Shown piece by piece: positions 43,151-52,029 of a stretch of 64,000 nt of DNA. Source of the DNA: Peptococcaceae bacterium BICA1-7 (GTDB lineage Bacteria > Bacillota > Desulfotomaculia > Desulfotomaculales > Desulfocucumaceae); assembly GCA_000802095.1 (NCBI GenBank), contig JUEB01000013.1:186001-250000 (forward strand). The letters are read 5' to 3'. The notes beneath the pieces were generated by a model, which worked only from the letters and a program-made list of their open reading frames with translations, did not search any database and was not told the origin of the DNA. Position numbers and translations under genes: made by a program. Within the stretch, counting starts at the first letter, position 1, and each line of letters begins with the position of its first letter.

Positions 43151-45139
43151 ATGAAAAAGGTATATGTAATACTGGCCTTTCACGCCCATGAAATGCTCTG
43201 GGACCTTCCCGAAAAGATGTTATCCTACCTGGAGGACAACAACCCCATGAAGGAATCCTACCAGGATATAAACTACCTTAAAAAAAGGCATGAAGAGGGG
43301 CGCGACATATACTCACTGTGCAGCAGGCTGGGAGACAGACTTGACGCCCCCATGTGCGTGGAATACACCAACGAGCTCCTGGTTCAAATCAGGGACGTAA
43401 TGCCGGAGGTATTTGAAAGGCTTATGGAGGACTACCGCCGGGGAAGGCTGCACCCTGTATATGGCCACGCCCACCACACCCACGTTTCACTGCTGCGGGA
43501 CGGGGAGATTACCCAGGAAATAAACTGGAACCGCCAATACCTGCATAACTGCATGGAGGTACCCTACCCCAGGTATAACGGGCTCTTTCCTCCGGAAGAC
43601 TCCTTTAGCTACGACAAAATGGAGGCTATAGAAAAAGCAAATATAGACTATGTTATTTTCCCCCACCTGAACAGGGAAAAGGGGCCCTTTGAAATACTGG
43701 GAGAAGGGGATTACGTTTATAAGCCCTTTTTGATCCGCACCCCCCGGAAAAATATTATCGCCCTGCCCCGTAATTTTCCAATTTCACAGGAAATATGGCG
43801 GCCCATTACCAGGATGAAAAGAGACGATGTAAAATCCCAGGGGTACATGCTGGGGGATTTTCCTGTGTTTGACAACGAATACCTTTATGACCAGCGGGAA
43901 GAGTTTCCCATAGACCTGGAAAAAGGGGTGGCCCTGTACAAGGAGATTCTACGCCGGGAACTGGCCAGAGCGCCGGAAAATGGCCTACTGGTCTACATCC
44001 AGGACCTGGAGCTGATGGATTTTGGCGATATTGCCCTGGAGATAATGGAAAAGGCCTGGCAGGATGTACTGCGGGAAGAGGGGGATAAGTATGATGTGCG
44101 CTTTGTCACCCCCGACACCTATATTGATGAAGTGGTGGCCCCGGCAGGTGTGGAGAGCCTTCCGGAAATAAAGTTCGATCGCCTGTGCTGGGCGCCTGAA
44201 ATAAGGCTCATACTCCGGGTGGATGGCCACTATCCCCCCCTGGGGGTTACCGGCGTGGGCCGCTATGACATCCATAAAACAGGGCTTTACCACCACCCCC
44301 ACATCTTCTGGGAAAACGGCAAATATTTCTGCGGCATATTCGACACACTGCTGGAAAACTTCTGCCTGTCCACCAACATTCCGGCCTATGTGGGGCGTTT
44401 GGGTGAAACCGGGTACGACCTGGCCCGGGAGAGCCCGGACTCCCAGGCAGTATTATACTCAAGGCTGATGAAGAGGGCCTGCAACTGGGGCTGGAGGCCG
44501 ACCGAGGGAAGACAGAAGCGCCCCTGCCTGCTGGGCTATCTGGTTTGCCAGGTTTTGCTGGACAAACTAAGGCAAATCCCCCCCCAAATGGCCTTAAGCC
44601 GCCGCTTCAGAGAGGCTGACCCCCGCCACCTGGTGGGCATCTGTGAAACACTGAAAGTTTTTATCGACGGTCGCCTGAACTACCTTAAATACGGCCTGGA
44701 CCGGTATGCCGGGGAAAAAGGCGGGGATTTAAGGGCCGCCTATGCGCTATTCGATCCGGTTCAGCAGTGGAAGGCCACAGCCCTGGAAAAGGCCGGGGCG
44801 ATGTACACTGCCAGCCGGCAGGGCCCGGACGGGCTTCTCCCCTTTCTGAAGCTTCTTCAGGAATACTGCCAGGGGGTTTACGTGGCCACCGACTATATTC
44901 AGAGAATCTGGACGGAATGCCCTGACAGTGAATACATGGTGGATAAGATGTACCACTATCTATACGACATATATCCCCCCATTTTCCCGTCCATGATAGA
45001 AAGAATAGACTCCATGAGCGACCGGGAAACAGAGGAATACTTCTCCCCGGGCCAATTCAGGGAAGGCCTGGAACAAACGGGGTTCCCTGTCTGGCCTGAT
45101 AATAACAAAATGACAGCAGATTATGCGCGTCCTGAATAA
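43151..45139 (+). CDS. GH57-like glycoside hydrolase/glucanotransferase
   Basis: 662 residues. The N-terminal AFHAHEMLWDLP resembles the first GH57 motif. A segment reading NGLFPPEDSFS fits the motif that carries the catalytic glutamate region, and LLVYIQDLELMDFGD would supply the aspartate motif. The C-terminal third is helical, as in GH57 enzymes. No signal peptide is present. It probably works with the upstream GH13 on glycogen-like alpha-glucan. Family placement is by motif only; alternative GH38-like deacetylase/mannosidase folds share the (beta/alpha)7 barrel, so certainty is moderate. Confidence 0.7.
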   Translation: MKKVYVILAFHAHEMLWDLPEKMLSYLEDNNPMKESYQDINYLKKRHEEGRDIYSLCSRLGDRLDAPMCVEYTNELLVQIRDVMPEVFERLMEDYRRGRLHPVYGHAHHTHVSLLRDGEITQEINWNRQYLHNCMEVPYPRYNGLFPPEDSFSYDKMEAIEKANIDYVIFPHLNREKGPFEILGEGDYVYKPFLIRTPRKNIIALPRNFPISQEIWRPITRMKRDDVKSQGYMLGDFPVFDNEYLYDQREEFPIDLEKGVALYKEILRRELARAPENGLLVYIQDLELMDFGDIALEIMEKAWQDVLREEGDKYDVRFVTPDTYIDEVVAPAGVESLPEIKFDRLCWAPEIRLILRVDGHYPPLGVTGVGRYDIHKTGLYHHPHIFWENGKYFCGIFDTLLENFCLSTNIPAYVGRLGETGYDLARESPDSQAVLYSRLMKRACNWGWRPTEGRQKRPCLLGYLVCQVLLDKLRQIPPQMALSRRFREADPRHLVGICETLKVFIDGRLNYLKYGLDRYAGEKGGDLRAAYALFDPVQQWKATALEKAGAMYTASRQGPDGLLPFLKLLQEYCQGVYVATDYIQRIWTECPDSEYMVDKMYHYLYDIYPPIFPSMIERIDSMSDRETEEYFSPGQFREGLEQTGFPVWPDNNKMTADYARPE

Positions 45140-45152
45140 GACCCAGGTGATT

Positions 45153-45187
45153 TTCTCCCGGGCCGCCATAAAAAACTCCCGGGAGAA
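45153..45187. terminator. Bidirectional terminator between GH57 and treZ
   Basis: TTCTCCCGGG (45153-45162) pairs perfectly with CCCGGGAGAA (45178-45187) across a 15-base loop, with T-rich or A-rich bases on both sides. It separates the convergent GH57 and treZ genes. Confidence 0.75.
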
Positions 45188-45202
45188 TGAAAATGGTCCT
45201 TT

Positions 45203-46999
45203 CTATGGGCTGTTTTCATAAATAATCATCTGCCCCTTTCGCAAAACCCCTTCCCGGGCATCTTCACACCCGCCGTAGGAATGGTCCAGGGAATTGAATA
45301 TCACCCGGCCGGGGGTATGGCTTATGGCCACATCACCTGCTCCCAGGTTAAACAGGCCGGTAAGAGTCTGATCATTATTCCAGCGGGCTATGCTGACCAG
45401 CCCGCTTCTTTCCTCAACCTCCACCTGTAGCCTGTCCTTGTCCAGCGTTTTCAGGACCGGGTGGGAGCGCCTCAGGCTGATAAGATCCCTGTAAAAGCTG
45501 AACAGCCCCTGGTTTTCCCTGTCCCACCGGCTGCCGGGAGTCAGCCTGGAGGAGTAAAAAGTCCGGGGGTCCTGGGGATCGGGGACATCTCCCCAGGTAA
45601 ACTGGGCAAACTCCTTTTTCCTGCCCCGGGACACAGCCTCTTTTAGCCCGGGATCTCCGTAATCGGTGAAGAAAAGGAAGGGATTCTTTTCCCCGTACTC
45701 TTCCCCCATAAAAATAAGGGGCAGGTAGGCGGAAAATAAAACCAGCCCTGCGGCAGTCTTCAAATAACAAAACTCCACCAGTGTGGAGAGCCTGTCCCCC
45801 CGGGCCCGGTTACCCACCTGGTCATGGTTTTGCAAGGCCACCACAAACTGTTGGCCGGGTTTGTGAAAGCCTTCGGTCCCCCTCTCCCTCTTCCAGTATT
45901 TAGAGTACTGCCCGGTGTATAAATAGTTCCTATACACCTTTTCCAAATCACCGATGCGGCCGTAATCCATGTAATACCCTTCCCGCTCCCCGGTCAGCGC
46001 CGTGTGCATGCAGTGGTGAAAATCGTCCATCCACTGGGCGTCCATGCCATAGCCGCCCTGGTCCAGGGGATCTATAAGACGTATATTATTTTCATCACTC
46101 TCGGCAATGACAAACTTTTTACAGCCCTGCCGGACGGCACAGTTTTTGGCGGTAATGCTTATCTCCTGGAGAATATGGATGGGGCTGTCGTCCTTGATGG
46201 CATGGACTGCATCCAGCCTGAGCCCGTCCAGATGGTATACCTCCAGCCAGTAGCGGACACTGTCCAGAACCATTTGCCTGGTATGCCCGCTGTACAGGTC
46301 ATCATAGTTTACCGCCTTCCCCCAGGGGGTTTCATGTTTATCGGTGAAATAGGGGCCGTAGGCAGGCAGGTAGTTGCCCTCCGGGCCGAAGTGATTATAG
46401 ACCACATCCAGAATTACAGCTATGTTTTTCCGGTGACATAAGTCCACCAGCCTCTTTAATTCATCCGGGGAGCCGTAATTGTGGTTGACACTGAAAAGGT
46501 TAACCCCGTCATAGCCCCAGTTCCACCTGCCGGGGGTCTGGGCAACAGGCATCAGCTCAATGGCGCTGATCCCCAATTCCACAAAGTGATCCAGCCTTTG
46601 GGCAACGGCGTCAAAGGTGCCATCGCCGGAAAAGGCGCCTACGTGGATTTCCATGATCACCAGATCTTTTAGCTCTCTTCCCTGCCAGTTCCCATCCCCC
46701 CACCTGTATGCCTCATGGTCTATAACCCTGGAAAAGCCGTGCACCCCATCGGGCTGAAAGTTGGAATACGGGTCGGGGTATTCCCCGTGGCCGTCTATTT
46801 TAAATTTGTATAAGAGGTCCAAACCCAGCCCGTCTATGGTTGCGCTGTATATATGAGGCGCCTCCCTAAGCATGGGCGCCTCCACTTCCCGTTCTCCGGC
46901 CCTGATCACCAAACCTGCCTCCCGTTTGTCAAAGGCAAAAACCCTGAAACAAACCTGGCTTTTTTCCCTGTTGATAATATTTGCGCCCATTTTGAACAT
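45203..46999 (-). CDS. treZ: Malto-oligosyltrehalose trehalohydrolase (GH13)
   Basis: 598 residues. An N-terminal E-set (about 1-100) precedes a GH13 barrel with DVVYNHFGPEG, nucleophile Asp in GLRLDAVHAI, Glu in VIAESDEN and Asp in QNHDQVGNRARGDR. These variants are characteristic of TreZ, which releases trehalose from maltooligosyl-trehalose. The partner TreY is not in the window. The ATG at 46999 has only a GGGG stretch about 11 bases upstream. It is divergent from treT across a repeat-rich spacer. Confidence 0.85.
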   Translation of the reverse strand: MFKMGANIINREKSQVCFRVFAFDKREAGLVIRAGEREVEAPMLREAPHIYSATIDGLGLDLLYKFKIDGHGEYPDPYSNFQPDGVHGFSRVIDHEAYRWGDGNWQGRELKDLVIMEIHVGAFSGDGTFDAVAQRLDHFVELGISAIELMPVAQTPGRWNWGYDGVNLFSVNHNYGSPDELKRLVDLCHRKNIAVILDVVYNHFGPEGNYLPAYGPYFTDKHETPWGKAVNYDDLYSGHTRQMVLDSVRYWLEVYHLDGLRLDAVHAIKDDSPIHILQEISITAKNCAVRQGCKKFVIAESDENNIRLIDPLDQGGYGMDAQWMDDFHHCMHTALTGEREGYYMDYGRIGDLEKVYRNYLYTGQYSKYWKRERGTEGFHKPGQQFVVALQNHDQVGNRARGDRLSTLVEFCYLKTAAGLVLFSAYLPLIFMGEEYGEKNPFLFFTDYGDPGLKEAVSRGRKKEFAQFTWGDVPDPQDPRTFYSSRLTPGSRWDRENQGLFSFYRDLISLRRSHPVLKTLDKDRLQVEVEERSGLVSIARWNNDQTLTGLFNLGAGDVAISHTPGRVIFNSLDHSYGGCEDAREGVLRKGQMIIYENSP

Positions 47000-47045
47000 A
47001 GTATAGATAGCCCCTTCTACAATACTTGAGGGTAATACCTCCGGT

Positions 47046-47274
47046 CGGGAGACAGGAGACGGCTTACAAGTATTTCTTCCTGTCAGGAGACAGTAGACAG
47101 GAGGTGCTTATAAGTATTCCCTTCTGTCAGAAGACAGTAGTCTGCATGCCCGTCTTCCAGGTGGGGTAGATTCCATATCTGGAAACCCCCGGTGCTCAAC
47201 TAAAGCTAAACGAGCCCAATAGGAATACCCTGACCAACTCCTGTCTACTGTCTACTGTCTCCCGTCTCCTGACC
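47046..47274. repeat. GACAGGAGACAG-type direct and inverted repeats between treZ and treT
   Basis: Two degenerate tandem copies of a unit of about 50 bases (each containing CTTAYAAGTATT, a TTCTGTCAGRAGACAGTAG-like block and GACAGGAG) lie at about 47046-47150. TCAGGAGACAGTAGACAGGAG at 47083-47103 is mirrored by an inverted copy at 47238-47272 that has one extra CAGTAGA-type unit. The whole 320-base divergent spacer is dominated by these repeats; no clear promoter was identified within it. Confidence 0.7.
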
Positions 47275-47319
47275 CGGGATACATTCTTTGAAGAAAAAAA
47301 TAATAGGCGAGGTCAGATA

Positions 47320-48573
47320 ATGGAACTTGTACAAACCGCTGCTAAAAAATACAGTGATTATCAGGAAATAATCGATACAGGCACCACAGCGCAGCTGGAT
47401 TATTATGTGAATAGGCTGCGGGATAAAAAAATAGCCATGGTCAACGCCACGTCCTATGGCGGGGGGGTGGCCGAAATACTCCACTCCATGGTGCCTCTGG
47501 CCAGGGATATGGGGCTGGACATGGAATGGCGGGTAATTCAGGGTGCTGACGAATTCTACAACGTAACCAAGGACATGCACAACTGCCTGCAGGGACAGGA
47601 GGGAAGCCTCAGCGAAGAGGCTCAAAACATCTACCTCAAATACAATGAGCTAAACGCCGCCGCCGCTAAAGACTGGCACTATGACTATATAATCATCCAC
47701 GACCCCCAGCCGGCGGGGCTTATTGAATTTTTAAAGACAAAGTCCGATGCCAGGTGGATATGGCGCTGCCACATAGACACCTCCACCCCCAATCAGGAGT
47801 ACTGGAGCTTTTTGTATCAATACATCAGCCAATATGATGCCTGTATTTTTACCATGGAGGATTTTGTCAACGAAAAAGAAAAGTTTCATAACCTTACCTT
47901 CATCACCCCCTCCATCGACCCTCTCAGCACAAAAAACACTCCTCTGGACGAAGAAGAGGTAAGGCGGATTATAGCCCGTTTCGGAGTGGACATACACCGG
48001 CCTCTTATATCCCAGATTTCCCGCTTTGACCCCTGGAAAGACCCCCTGGGAGTAATCGACGTATACAAAATGGTTAAAAAGGATTTTCCCAGTGTACAGC
48101 TGGCCCTGGTGGGGTCAATGGCCTCTGATGACCCGGAGGGCTGGGACTACCTGTACCGGACTTTGAGAAGGGCCGGGGAGGACTATGACATTAAAATAAT
48201 TACCAATTTTAATGGTGTGTCCAACCTGGAGGTAAACGCCTTTCAAACCGCCTCAGATGTTTTGCTGCAGAAATCCTTAAGGGAAGGGTTCGGGCTAACG
48301 GTTTCCGAGGGGCTGTGGAAGGGAACACCGGTAATAGGCGGCAATGTGGGGGGCATAAAGTATCAGATTGAGGAAGGGGTTACCGGCTACCTGGTGGACA
48401 CCGTGGAAGACTGTGCCGAAAAGGTGCTCAGAATACTGAGAAACCCCACTCTGGCCCAGGAGATGATTGTGGCCGGCAAGGAAAGGGTGCGTGAGCACTT
48501 TTTGATAACCACGCACCTTTTAAATTATCTTAAATTACTTGACAGCTTTGACGGCCCGCCCGTTAGTAATTAA
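47320..48573 (+). CDS. treT: Trehalose synthase (glycosyltransferring), GT4
   Basis: 417-residue GT-B enzyme of the TreT/trehalose phosphorylase-like group, which joins NDP-glucose and glucose reversibly. The family opening MVNATSYGGGVAEILHSMVPL is intact, as are YIIIHDPQPAGL, ISRFDPWKDPLGVIDVYK and the donor-site motif REGFGLTVSEGLWKGTPVIGG. ATG 47320 follows GAGG. With treZ next door it suggests trehalose as a major compatible solute or reserve, made by two routes. Confidence 0.88.
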   Translation: MELVQTAAKKYSDYQEIIDTGTTAQLDYYVNRLRDKKIAMVNATSYGGGVAEILHSMVPLARDMGLDMEWRVIQGADEFYNVTKDMHNCLQGQEGSLSEEAQNIYLKYNELNAAAAKDWHYDYIIIHDPQPAGLIEFLKTKSDARWIWRCHIDTSTPNQEYWSFLYQYISQYDACIFTMEDFVNEKEKFHNLTFITPSIDPLSTKNTPLDEEEVRRIIARFGVDIHRPLISQISRFDPWKDPLGVIDVYKMVKKDFPSVQLALVGSMASDDPEGWDYLYRTLRRAGEDYDIKIITNFNGVSNLEVNAFQTASDVLLQKSLREGFGLTVSEGLWKGTPVIGGNVGGIKYQIEEGVTGYLVDTVEDCAEKVLRILRNPTLAQEMIVAGKERVREHFLITTHLLNYLKLLDSFDGPPVSN

Positions 48574-48592
48574 AACCCCTCGCTGGCAAATA

Positions 48593-48624
48593 GCAAAGTG
48601 AGCCTCTTTCGAGGCTCACTTTGC
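48593..48624. terminator. Hairpin terminator after treT
   Basis: GCAAAGTGAGCCTC and GAGGCTCACTTTGC form a perfect 14-bp stem with a TTTC tetraloop. T-runs are weak on both sides. It separates treT from a convergent gene. Confidence 0.7.
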
Positions 48625-48675
48625 CTGTAATTGCTTAATATTTCTTATTCCTAATACTCTGGTATGATGCCGGGG

Positions 48676-49266
48676 TCATTGGGCAGAATCATGGCAGGTA
48701 CCCGGTTTATGGCAGGGATCATTACAGGGATCATGGGAGCCCGGTGCGGGGTCCATACAGGACATACATTCTAAAACATTAAGGTTGCCGCAGAGTATGC
48801 CGCTGAAACAGTATACCACCTGATCCCTTTTGGTGGCCAGCAGGGCTGCCTGAATATTCCCTGTGCCGGGAATGTCGCTGACATACAGCGAGGCCTGGCA
48901 GTCCTGGAAATCGCAGTCACAGATTTTGACACGAACATCACACCAGTTGGTGAGGGCCTGGTTTTGAGGCTCTTTGTTGAGTATTACCTGATTGGGGTTG
49001 CTGGAGGCTACCACTGCCAGCACTTGCCCCGACGGAGAAGCTTCAGTGAATCTGAGCGTTCCGAATGGCCTGTGACATTCACAGGTGGCGGCGAATTTCA
49101 GGGCATATCTGTTCAGGGTATTATTGTCCGTGCCCTCACCCCTGGCAGAGGCGGCCGGCCTCAAAAGCTCTGCCGTGCCCGTTATAATTTCCTGTTGCTT
49201 ATCTGCCGCCACAGTCCCCTCCGGCACTGCCTCATCTATATTGACGGTTTTTTCTTCCTCGGACAT
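48676..49266 (-). CDS. Uncharacterised protein with Cys/His-rich C-terminal tail
   Basis: 196 residues from ATG 49266, which follows AGGAGGG. An acidic N-terminus of about 60 residues is followed by a beta-rich core with CECHRPFGTLRF and CDVRVKICDCDFQDCQ. The last 30 residues are rich in Cys, His and Pro (CMSCMDP, HDPCNDPCHK, GTCHD). There is no signal peptide or membrane segment. The tail looks like a metal-binding or cross-linking segment, similar in style to spore-coat or S-layer-associated proteins, but I do not recognise a family. It is monocistronic: a terminator lies downstream and the next upstream gene begins 100 bases away. Confidence 0.7.
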   Translation of the reverse strand: MSEEEKTVNIDEAVPEGTVAADKQQEIITGTAELLRPAASARGEGTDNNTLNRYALKFAATCECHRPFGTLRFTEASPSGQVLAVVASSNPNQVILNKEPQNQALTNWCDVRVKICDCDFQDCQASLYVSDIPGTGNIQAALLATKRDQVVYCFSGILCGNLNVLECMSCMDPAPGSHDPCNDPCHKPGTCHDSAQ

Positions 49267-49365
49267 TATTAATCCCTCCTTTATATAACAGTATACGGGA
49301 GGGAAGGAAAATGTTACCGCCCCAAGCAGATCAAAATTCAAGTGGCCGGTGCTGCTCTATGTATG

Positions 49366-49863
49366 TTAACCCCGCCCAAAATAGTCCTGCCCGGCCAGTA
49401 CTACCGAGGTTTCGATTTGCCGTTCCGGAATTGACCAGTATTTTTTTAAAAGCCTGTTTTTCTCCTCCCGGTCAACCAGCTGAAAGCCGTGCTTTTCATA
49501 AAAGCCGATGGCCCAGACGGCATCCGCCCAGGTGCCAATCAAAATGGGGCGGCTTGCTTCACCGGTCAGAAAGGACAGCAATCTCCCTCCTGTGCCCTTA
49601 TTGCGCATAGCCGTGCGCACATAGGCATGTCTTATGAGAGTTACATCCTGAACATTCTGCAGTCCCATAACTCCAATTAACTGGCTGTCATCTTCATAGC
49701 CCCAGAACACCACTCCCTCCTCCAGCTCATGCTGGAGTTCGCTCTCGGACATATACGGATCTTTCCAGCGGTCTGCGGGGATCACCCCCCGGTAAGCCCC
49801 GGCGGAGTCATTTATTATAGAGTAGATGCTATTAAAATCCCCCTTTATGCACTTGCGGATCAT
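49366..49863 (-). CDS. GNAT-family N-acetyltransferase
   Basis: 165 residues with GNAT topology: IRKCIKGDFNSIYSIINDSA (beta1-alpha1), ELIGVMGLQNV-type beta strands, the acetyl-CoA loop VRTAMRNKGTGGRLLSFL (R/QxxGxG/A) and AVWAIGFYEKHGFQLV near the end. ATG 49863 follows GGAGG at 7 bases. The acceptor substrate is unknown. Confidence 0.88.
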   Translation of the reverse strand: MIRKCIKGDFNSIYSIINDSAGAYRGVIPADRWKDPYMSESELQHELEEGVVFWGYEDDSQLIGVMGLQNVQDVTLIRHAYVRTAMRNKGTGGRLLSFLTGEASRPILIGTWADAVWAIGFYEKHGFQLVDREEKNRLLKKYWSIPERQIETSVVLAGQDYFGRG

Positions 49864-49992
49864 GTTGACACCTCCATATTTTTTTATCATAGGCTGATCT
49901 GGATGTATTTTAACCCCCGGGTCCCGGGATGGTATTGTACAATTTTGCTGTTTTACCTTCTGACCACAGCCTTATATACACAGAAAAACAAT

Positions 49993-50024
49993 AAGGGATT
50001 CTCACCTTAATGCGTGAATCCCTT
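49993..50024. terminator. Hairpin terminator between GNAT gene and cyclase operon
   Basis: AAGGGATTCTCAC (49993-50005) pairs imperfectly with GTGAATCCCTT (50014-50024). It lies about 90 bases beyond the leftward cyclase gene, whose transcript it probably ends. A close variant occurs at 59143-59175. Confidence 0.6.
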
Positions 50025-50111
50025 CGCTTTATCTATTACACCTTTTTTCCAGGCGCTGTTTGAAGGTCTGAAACGGGACTTAAAGAATCATGGTATAAAT
50101 TTCAGTAATCC

Positions 50112-51998
50112 TCAAACAGATCCCTTCAAGTAGTGGCCAAAGGTCACCAGGGGCCAGGCAAACCGGTAGCTGTGATAATTTATATAGAATCCCCCGGGCA
50201 GCCCCTGCCCGGTTGGGTACGATCCGGCAACTCCTTCTACGTCCACCAGCTCCAGCAGCGCTTCCATCCCCCTGTCCACGGCAGGGCTTTCAGCCAGTCC
50301 TGCGGCTATCAGTGCATCAAGAGCCCAGGCGGTCTGGGAGGGTGTGCTGAAGCCAAGGGGTATGTACCTCCTGGCGCTGTCGCTCAGACAGGATTCACCC
50401 CACCCGCCATCTTCATTCTGAATGGATAAAAGCCATTTAACTGCTCTTTCCACGCACCGGCCCCGGTTTAGTCCCACCGCCTTAAGCCCTGTAACAGCCG
50501 CCCAGGTGCCGTATATGTGGCAGATACCCCAGCGGCCATACCAGGAGCCGTCTTTATTCTGGTTTTTTAAAAGCCACTGTGCCCCTCTCTGAATCTGCTT
50601 TTTGGGGAGGTCCGGCCCGGCATAGCCCCCTAAAAATTCAAGGGCCCTCCCTGTCAGATCGGCCGAGGAAGGGTCTGTCAGCGCGGGCAGCGCATCAGGC
50701 ATGGGCAAAAGCTCAGGCCACTTTTTATTCCTGTTTCTTTCAAAGGCCGGCCAGCCTCCATCACTGTTCTGCATACTCAAAAGCCACTCCAGCCCGGCTC
50801 TCCATGGCGGTCCCCAGGTTTCCGGCCTTTCGGCCGCCTGCCGGTAAAGTGCCCGCAGGGTGTAGGTGGTGTCATCAACATCGGGGTTTATGGTATTTGA
50901 GTCAGAAAAACCCCAGCCTCCGGGGTGGCCACTGCTGCTTATTTTCCAGTCGCCACACCTGATCTGCTGCTTCGGCCAGAGGTAGCCGGCAGCCCTTTCC
51001 ACCGCCGGGTGGCCGTACATTTGGGCCTGCTGCAGGGCGTACGAAAGCAACGCCGTATCCCATACGGTAGAGGTCGTCTCCTGCTGGTGAAACCTCTTTT
51101 TCCCGGGGCCTTCCTCACACAGTATCATACTTTCCAGGCCGTCCACCGCCCTTACTATAGCCGGGTGCCTTTGATCACAGCCAAGGGCCAGCAGGGCAAA
51201 GATCATTAAGAAAGTGGCGGTAAAATAGCTGTAAAGAGTGCCGTCCCCTTCCGTTCGGGACAGCATATGCCTTTCCAACTCAGCTAAGGCCGGGCTATTC
51301 CCCCCGGGAAAGGGGAACTGGGAGCTATTTTTTAGCTTTCCGGTTTCCTCCAGCAAAAGACCGGGAGCTTTAAGGGGCATATGGGGCTCCGCCCCGGGTG
51401 GGTAGAGGTCTGAAAGGTCTGGTCCTTCCGGCAGTTTAAGGGTAAACCTCCGGTCCGCACAGATGAATATAGGGGCCGAGTGGACCCGGGCATACCCCAC
51501 CAGGTCAAAAAAATTTACCGGCGCCCAGGTGGGAAGGAGCACCAGCTCCACCGGTATTTGTGGCATTCTATCCCATGAATACTGGCCGGTAAGTGCCAGC
51601 ATCACCCTGGTCAGGGAGCCTGCCTCCGGTATGCCGCCCCGGGACAGGATAAAATCCCTGGCTGCTTTCATTTCCGGGTCATCCTTTGCTTTGCGGCCGG
51701 CCAGCAGAAGGGCATAATAGGCTTCAATGGTGGCGGAAAGATTCCCTCCCGGCTCATCATAAAACAACTTCCAGGCGCCGTTTTCCCGCCTGGAGATTAT
51801 TCTCCGGGCCAGCCCCTCAATAACCGTCCTGTGGTCCATGTTTAAGTGACGCAGCAAAATTATCATAAAAGCATCGGTTATGGTTCCCGACTCGAAGCAG
51901 TAATTCCAGGCCCCGTCAGATCTCTGAACCCCGGCCAGATATTCAGTTAAATAAAGGATTTTTCCATACACCTTTTCCCTCAGGCCCGAACCAGCCAA
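50112..51998 (-). CDS. sqhC: Squalene-hopene/tetraprenyl-curcumene-type terpene cyclase
   Basis: 628 residues, the usual length for this class. The protonating motif is DVDD (373-376, in NPDVDDTTYTLRAL). Several QW repeats are visible, such as WLLSMQNSDGGW, WLLKNQNKDGSW and WLLSIQNEDGGWGE. The protein lacks a signal peptide; such cyclases sit monotopically on the membrane. Relatives include hopene cyclases and the Bacillus sporulenol synthase, which acts on C35 terpenes in spores. The start is TTG, 8 bases after AAAGGGGT. It is last in an operon after a cis-prenyltransferase and a HAD phosphatase; no HpnCDE or squalene synthase genes are nearby, so squalene is not an obvious substrate. Confidence 0.88.
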   Translation of the reverse strand: MAGSGLREKVYGKILYLTEYLAGVQRSDGAWNYCFESGTITDAFMIILLRHLNMDHRTVIEGLARRIISRRENGAWKLFYDEPGGNLSATIEAYYALLLAGRKAKDDPEMKAARDFILSRGGIPEAGSLTRVMLALTGQYSWDRMPQIPVELVLLPTWAPVNFFDLVGYARVHSAPIFICADRRFTLKLPEGPDLSDLYPPGAEPHMPLKAPGLLLEETGKLKNSSQFPFPGGNSPALAELERHMLSRTEGDGTLYSYFTATFLMIFALLALGCDQRHPAIVRAVDGLESMILCEEGPGKKRFHQQETTSTVWDTALLSYALQQAQMYGHPAVERAAGYLWPKQQIRCGDWKISSSGHPGGWGFSDSNTINPDVDDTTYTLRALYRQAAERPETWGPPWRAGLEWLLSMQNSDGGWPAFERNRNKKWPELLPMPDALPALTDPSSADLTGRALEFLGGYAGPDLPKKQIQRGAQWLLKNQNKDGSWYGRWGICHIYGTWAAVTGLKAVGLNRGRCVERAVKWLLSIQNEDGGWGESCLSDSARRYIPLGFSTPSQTAWALDALIAAGLAESPAVDRGMEALLELVDVEGVAGSYPTGQGLPGGFYINYHSYRFAWPLVTFGHYLKGSV

Positions 51999-52029
51999 TG
52001 TGATTACCCCTTTGACATTTTTTTACGAC

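Noticed and set aside
40898-45139. Long open frames antisense to the GH13 and GH57 genes
   Set aside because: Mirror frames of strongly coding G/C-rich sequence with no start signals or motifs.
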